Part shown: one piece after another, positions 59,677 to 64,000 of the stretch
Layout of the letters: each line of letters opens with the position of its first letter
How positions within the stretch are numbered: position 1 is the first letter of the stretch
Assembly (NCBI RefSeq): GCF_024213555.1
Contig: NZ_JANAVO010000004.1
Coordinates: 124,001-188,000, forward strand
Direction of reading: 5' to 3'
DNA from: Allokutzneria sp. A3M-2-11 16
GTDB lineage: Bacteria; Actinomycetota; Actinomycetes; Mycobacteriales; Pseudonocardiaceae
Length of the DNA: 64,000 nt
Notes under the pieces: generated by a model
Database searches by the model: none
What the model was told of the DNA's origin: nothing
The model's input: the letters and a program-made list of their open reading frames with translations, nothing else
Position numbers and translations under genes: made by a program

Positions 59677-60131
59677 GCAGCGGCGCCGAGCTGATTCTCA
59701 GCGCGATCATCGACAACCGCTTCGTCTACGCGCGCACCGGCGCGGAGAAGGCCGAGGTCATCGATCGAGTGGTCGATGACGCACATCCCCGGTGGGCGAG
59801 CCTGCTCTACCTCTGGGACCGGCCCTGCCGCAGCATGCGCGCACACGACGTCGAGGAGAACGAGTTCCCGCGGCACCAGATGCGGGTGCACACCTCTCCA
59901 GAAGAGGGCTGGGGCGCGATCAACTTCTCCGACGAGGAAGCCGCCTGGGACACCCACAACCCCGCGGTCCCGGACGAGGCGCCACCGATGTACTTCGACC
60001 CCGGCCACGGAACCGAGTTCGACCGCAGTGCCACCATCCGACTCGACCTCGTTCGTGCGGCAGTCAGGGAGTTCACCGTCACTGGTGCTCGCCCTACCTG
60101 TGTCGCTTGGCAGGCGGCACGGCTGATCTAG
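59673..60131 (+). CDS. Imm1-family immunity protein
   Basis: 152 residues, cytoplasmic. It resembles Imm1 proteins that pair with SCP1.201-type deaminases: hydrophobic strand RWASLLYLWDRP, then GWGAINFSDEE and a final strand-helix segment with TGARPTCVAWQ. Direct ATGA coupling to the toxin gene is the usual toxin-immunity arrangement, so it should bind and block the deaminase domain in the producing cell. Confidence 0.78.
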   Translation: MSSGAELILSAIIDNRFVYARTGAEKAEVIDRVVDDAHPRWASLLYLWDRPCRSMRAHDVEENEFPRHQMRVHTSPEEGWGAINFSDEEAAWDTHNPAVPDEAPPMYFDPGHGTEFDRSATIRLDLVRAAVREFTVTGARPTCVAWQAARLI

Positions 60132-60144
60132 TGGCTCGGTTGCC

Positions 60145-63100
60145 CTAGAAGCGATACGCACGCAGGACTGTCTGCAACACGGAGCCTCCCGCGGCGTCGG
60201 AAGCTCCGATCCGCAAGCCGACGAATCCTGACCCGCCGGGGTGCTCGACCACTGCCAATCCCCGTTCTCCCACGCGCAGAACGGGAATGTGCTTCCACGT
60301 CACGCCGTCGTCGAACGAAGCCTCCACCGTCAGCGCCACGACATCCGACCGCACCGATCCGGGTTGCCGTTGCACCAGAAGCGAAAGCGGGTGGAGCCGC
60401 CCGGAAGCACGGTTCTGATCGTCGACCGGGCCGCTCGCGCGCACCACCATCAGCGGCAGTGGCGCGGTCTTGGAAGCACCTGGCTCGGCGAACGTCCACG
60501 TGGTGTCGATCCTGGTTCCGATCACCGACCACGGCACGGAGCGGGTGGCCTCCGTGCGGAGGGTGTACCGGCCAGGGGCGTCCGGGATGGTGAAGCTCGC
60601 CATTCCCGCGCCTGGAACGCTTTCTGGGGTGCCGCCCACCCGGGCCAGGGTCGTCGTGCCGGTCATGGCCTCGGCTGGCGAGATGTACTGGTCGGGGTCA
60701 CTGCCCGACAACAGCGGCATGCCGACGGACAGCTGGTTCCCCGCGCGCTGCACGGCCCAGCCGTCCTCCGCGTTCCCGAACGCCGGTCCCATGGCGGCCT
60801 TGTTCCACCCAACCTGGTAGGAGCCGGGCTTGTAGCTCCGGTACGACCACGTGTTCTCCGAGTCGTTCCCGTCCACAAAGGACGCGAGTACGTGCCGCCA
60901 GGTGACGTCCGGATGGGCGGTGAAGAACTCCGTGCGCTTGCTCGGAACGGCGTGGTCGGTGGTCTCGTACACGCCGATTCCCGGCTCCTGCACGGCAAGC
61001 CGCGCGTAGTCCGCCCGCAGCCCCTTCGCCGGTGCGCCCTGCGCGTGGTACCGCGACTCCACCTTCGCCAGCTCGTGATCACGCACGCGGTAGGTCGTGT
61101 TCGCCGGAATCCTGCCGCGCTCGAGGAAAGCCAACTGGTACGTGGCGGACGAATCGACGAGCCCGACGCGGAACGTGAACGCGTACGTGTGGTCGGAGAC
61201 CTGTGTTTCCGTGCCCACCGCGTACAGCTGGTGTGCCGGGCCCGCCGTCCAACCGAGGGAGCTGATCCGGTCGCCCTTGCCGGAGAGCAAAGCGACCTGG
61301 CCGAACTTGAACTTCGCGCCCTGCCGGTCGACGGCGGCGCGGATCGGCTTGCCCTGCCTGGCATCCAGGGTGACGACAGCGTCCTTGCCGACCACGAAAC
61401 CGGTCTTGGACAACGCCGTCACGGCGAGCGGCTGCGCCTTGTTGGCGGGGTCGTCCGACAGGTCGAACGCGTTGATGTCGTAGCGCCCCTTCGGCAGCCG
61501 CGCGGTGCCGTTCGGGCGAAGTCCATACGCCGCACCGGTTTCGGTGTTCACCGCTTTCGCGACGCCGCCGTTGGGCCGTCCGGTGCGGCTGATCAACTCG
61601 ACCTTGAGGTCGTAGCTCTCCCCTTCCAGCACTGCCGCAAGTGCCGTCTGCACAACGGTTCCCGGCGCGGTGGCCGTCAAGCGACCGCCGTGCCTGCCCG
61701 CGGGTTTGCCGACAGGGTCGGCCACAACACCGACGCTGGCCGTGCCGTTGGCGGGCACGGTGATCTTTGGCGAGGACGGAGTGAACGGGCCAGCTGCGGC
61801 CAGGTCGAGGGTGACCGGAGCCGCGCCGTCGTTGCGGTAGGTCACGGTCTTGGAGTCGGATCGCTTGTACGGCCAGGAAAGGAAGCCGAAGCTCACGCCG
61901 CCGGAGATCGCGGTCACCTGCTGGGTCACCGCGCGACCGATGTCCAGCCTGCCCGCTCCTTGTTCCAGGGCGTCCGCGGTCGGTCGGGCCGATCCGGTCA
62001 GCGCGGCCTTGAGGCGGTCCGCCTTCCAGTCCGGGTGCTGCTGGGCCAGGAGCGCGGCGGCACCGGCAGCGTGCGGCGCGGCCATCGACGTCCCGGAGAG
62101 CGTCGCGTACAAGGCATCGACGGGTGCGAGATCACCGTCCCGAGTACCGGGCGCACGCGCGGAGACGATCTCGGCTCCGGGTGCGGCGATGTCCGGCTTC
62201 ACCGCCAGGTCCCCGGTGCGCGGGCCGCGCGGCGAGAACGGGCTCGTGGTGTCCTCTTTGGACACACTGCCCACGGCGAGCGCGGCGTCCGCGGAGGCCG
62301 GGGCGGTCACGGACGCGAGCGGGTCCGCGCCGTCGAGGTTGCGGTCGTTGCCCGCCGAGACGACGAACAGCGTGCCGTGCTGGGCGGAAAGCCGGTTCAA
62401 CGCCTGGGAAACAGGGTCCGTGCCATCGGTGGCCGCCCCGCCGAGGCTGAGGTTGACCACCTTGGCCTTCGGCGCGATCCACTCCATCCCGGCGATCACC
62501 GCGGAGTCCGGGCAGCCGTGGTCCACGCACACCTTGCCGCTGATCAGCTTCGTGTCCGGCGCGACGCCGCGGTAGACCGAGGAAGCGCTCGCGATGATCC
62601 CCGCGACGTGCGTGCCGTGGCCGAGGTCGTCGCGCGCGTCCGGCCGCGTGCCGGTGAAGTCCTTGGCCTCCACCACTTTCCCGGCCAGGTCGGGGTGGTC
62701 GGCCTTGATTCCGGAGTCGAGCACGCCGACCGTGACACCCTTGCCGGTGAACCCGGACTGCCACGCGCGCGGCGCTCCGACCCGTGGGACGCTCGTGTCG
62801 ACGGCGGGCTTGCCGATGCCGTCCAGCCACACCTGGGTGGGCGAGGCCGAACGGGTCACCCAGTCCCAGAAGTCCTTGGTGCGCTTGGGATTCTGCCGCA
62901 CGGCGATGCCGCCGACGCTGGGCAGGTCGCGCACCTTGGTCACTCCGGGCGGCGGGGCCGCCGAGGTGACGATCAAGGGCGTGTCGTCCCGCCTGCGCCG
63001 GGTCAGCTCGGAGACGTTGAACAGGCGGCGGTCGACGCGGCCCGCGGCCACCAGCGCGCTCGCGTCGGAGGGGATGACCGAGACGTCGGCCGCGCCGGGA

Positions 63101-63315
63101 CCGGCCTCGCGGATGAAGCCCACGTGCTCCCGACCGGGCCCCGGGGTGATCATCACGCCCGGTGCGCCGCCGGGCTGCCGCAGCAGCCGGACCTGATCGC
63201 CGGTGACCAGCGTGACGGCTCCGGCGAGATCAGCGGTGGCGGGCGCGGCGGTGGCCGGGACGATCCCGGCCAGGACCGCGAGGACCACCGGCGGCACGAG
63301 TCCAGTCATTCTCAC
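60145..63315 (-). CDS. Secreted subtilisin-like (S8) serine peptidase
   Basis: 1056 residues from GTG 63315, which gives a good signal peptide (MRMTGLVPPVVLAVLAGIVP, cleavage near TAAPATA). An inhibitor/propeptide region (about 30-185) precedes the catalytic domain (about 190-470) with Asp in VGVLDSGIKADHPD, His in LGHGTHVAGI, oxyanion Asn in VVSAGNDRN and Ser in SGTSMAAPHAAG. The remaining 580 residues are beta-rich domains of unknown role. The 5' ATG alternative is two codons inside. The stop is 13 bases from the convergent Imm1 gene. Confidence 0.92.
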   Translation of the reverse strand: MRMTGLVPPVVLAVLAGIVPATAAPATADLAGAVTLVTGDQVRLLRQPGGAPGVMITPGPGREHVGFIREAGPGAADVSVIPSDASALVAAGRVDRRLFNVSELTRRRRDDTPLIVTSAAPPPGVTKVRDLPSVGGIAVRQNPKRTKDFWDWVTRSASPTQVWLDGIGKPAVDTSVPRVGAPRAWQSGFTGKGVTVGVLDSGIKADHPDLAGKVVEAKDFTGTRPDARDDLGHGTHVAGIIASASSVYRGVAPDTKLISGKVCVDHGCPDSAVIAGMEWIAPKAKVVNLSLGGAATDGTDPVSQALNRLSAQHGTLFVVSAGNDRNLDGADPLASVTAPASADAALAVGSVSKEDTTSPFSPRGPRTGDLAVKPDIAAPGAEIVSARAPGTRDGDLAPVDALYATLSGTSMAAPHAAGAAALLAQQHPDWKADRLKAALTGSARPTADALEQGAGRLDIGRAVTQQVTAISGGVSFGFLSWPYKRSDSKTVTYRNDGAAPVTLDLAAAGPFTPSSPKITVPANGTASVGVVADPVGKPAGRHGGRLTATAPGTVVQTALAAVLEGESYDLKVELISRTGRPNGGVAKAVNTETGAAYGLRPNGTARLPKGRYDINAFDLSDDPANKAQPLAVTALSKTGFVVGKDAVVTLDARQGKPIRAAVDRQGAKFKFGQVALLSGKGDRISSLGWTAGPAHQLYAVGTETQVSDHTYAFTFRVGLVDSSATYQLAFLERGRIPANTTYRVRDHELAKVESRYHAQGAPAKGLRADYARLAVQEPGIGVYETTDHAVPSKRTEFFTAHPDVTWRHVLASFVDGNDSENTWSYRSYKPGSYQVGWNKAAMGPAFGNAEDGWAVQRAGNQLSVGMPLLSGSDPDQYISPAEAMTGTTTLARVGGTPESVPGAGMASFTIPDAPGRYTLRTEATRSVPWSVIGTRIDTTWTFAEPGASKTAPLPLMVVRASGPVDDQNRASGRLHPLSLLVQRQPGSVRSDVVALTVEASFDDGVTWKHIPVLRVGERGLAVVEHPGGSGFVGLRIGASDAAGGSVLQTVLRAYRF

Positions 63316-63354
63316 GAGGGGTACTTCGTCGCTCACACACAGTGTTGTTACAGG

Positions 63355-64000
63355 CTATCGGCGGGAACGCGCGAGCCCCGCGGCAACGGCGCTGATCACA
63401 GCCCCGGCGCCGAGCACCGAGGGCACGCCGACACGGGCGACCTTGCGGCCGGTGCGGAAGTCCTCGACCTCCCAGCCCTTGGCCCGCGCGATGCGGCGCA
63501 GCCCGGAGTCCGGGTTCACCGCGACCGGCGTGCCGACCGCGGTCAGCATCGGGACGTCGTTCTGCGAGTCGGAGTACGCGGTGCAGCGCCGCAGGTCCAG
63601 CCCCTCGCGGGCGGCGAGCGCGCGCACCGCGTGCACCTTCGCCGGACCGTGCATCAGCCCGCCGACCAGCCGTCCGGTGTAGACGCCGTCGACGCTCTCC
63701 GCCACCGTGCCCAGCGCCCCGGTCAGGCCGAGCCGCCGCGCGATGATCGTGGCCAGCTCCACCGGGGTCGCGGTGACCAGCCAGACCCGCTGGCCCGCGT
63801 CGATGTGCTTCTGCGCGAGCGCCCTGGTGCCCGGCCAGATCTTGTCGGCCATCAGCTCGTCGTAGATCTCCTCGCTGACCGCCGACAGCTCCTCGACGGT
63901 CCGACCGGCCACAAAGGACAGCAGCTGGTCCCTGCTGGAGTCGATGCTGGCCTGGTCCTCGCGCCCGCCGACGCGGAACTTCAGCTGCTTCCAGGCGAAC
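63355..64000 (-). CDS. HAD-superfamily IB hydrolase (partial; N-terminus outside window)
   Basis: The C-terminal 214 residues are visible; the frame runs off the window end, so the catalytic Asp motif I is not seen. Motif II is VWLVTATP, motif III Lys is in [12 protein letters not shown], and motif IV is [12 protein letters not shown], all of the SerB-like IB subfamily. A C-terminal hydrophobic stretch ([19 protein letters not shown]) may anchor it to the membrane. Related actinobacterial proteins dephosphorylate phosphoserine-like or lipid-phosphate substrates. Confidence 0.85.
   Translation of the reverse strand, partial: FAWKQLKFRVGGREDQASIDSSRDQLLSFVAGRTVEELSAVSEEIYDELMADKIWPGTRALAQKHIDAGQRVWLVTATPVELATIIARRLGLTGALGTVAESVDGVYTGRLVGGLMHGPAKVHAVRALAAREGLDLRRCTAYSDSQNDVPMLTAVGTPVAVNPDSGLRRIARAKGWEVEDFRTGRKVARVGVPSVLGAGAVISAVAAGLARSRR

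Overview
This is chromosomal DNA of a high-GC actinomycete, most likely a member of the Pseudonocardiaceae. Pointers are strong G/C third-position bias, GTG starts and 4-bp ATGA/GTGA stop-start overlaps, a Streptomyces-type conservon, an SsgA-like protein, a mycobacterial-style NirBD / UroS-winged-helix / sirohydrochlorin chelatase locus, ESX-type WXG proteins and a full selenocysteine system. There is no integrase, transposase, rRNA or CRISPR array.

Layout. 1-4525: branched-chain amino acid ABC transporter livFGMHK (minus). 4754-6325: ANTAR response regulator PdtaR and two paralogous tiny membrane proteins. 6784-10816: a conservon (NIT-domain sensor kinase, roadblock, DUF742, Ras-like GTPase). 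11182-14569: small secondary-metabolism group with a DMATS indole prenyltransferase, a tryptophanase-like lyase and a convergent SAM methyltransferase. 14752-20418: VOC and NIPSNAP proteins, a VKOR-DsbA disulfide pair, an alpha/beta hydrolase, a MerR regulator and a BtrH/C39-like protein. 20387-31321: B12 corrin-ring genes cobN, cobG, cobH, cobIJ, cobK, cbiD, cobM and cobL, with a cobalamin riboswitch ahead of cobN. 31331-34206: a trypsin-fold protein that has lost its catalytic triad, a DUF2203 protein, a nucleotide-cyclase-like protein and a Crp/Fnr regulator. 34280-44389: assimilatory nitrate/nitrite genes (sirohydrochlorin chelatase, UroS-winged-helix fusion, nirD, nirB, narK, an FAD/[2Fe-2S] reductase, nasA). 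44534-50836: S41 peptidase, nucleoside hydrolase, SsgA-like protein and a two-ATPase/two-permease ABC exporter operon.

50824-57419 is the most unusual part. selD diverges from tRNA-Sec (selC), selA and selB. selB is followed without a gap by a Mau-like redox group: an unknown protein, a MauD-like membrane thiol protein with CPLC, a Tat-exported six-cysteine protein, and a membrane protein whose reading frame is interrupted by a single in-frame UGA. Two abutting hairpins follow the UGA at once, so this last gene is a candidate new selenoprotein lying beside its own recoding machinery. 58602-60131 is a polymorphic-toxin module: a WXG100-like protein, a DddA/SCP1.201-type deaminase toxin and an Imm1 immunity protein. 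The window closes with a subtilase and a partial HAD phosphatase.

How the parts link. The B12 and nitrite loci share uroporphyrinogen/siroheme chemistry. narK and nasA carry a nearly identical 25-bp promoter block. Two families of dispersed hairpin elements (74 nt and 112 nt, two copies each) sit in gene-end spacers, and an iterated palindrome TCCAC(A/T)GTGGA recurs through the window, mostly inside genes.
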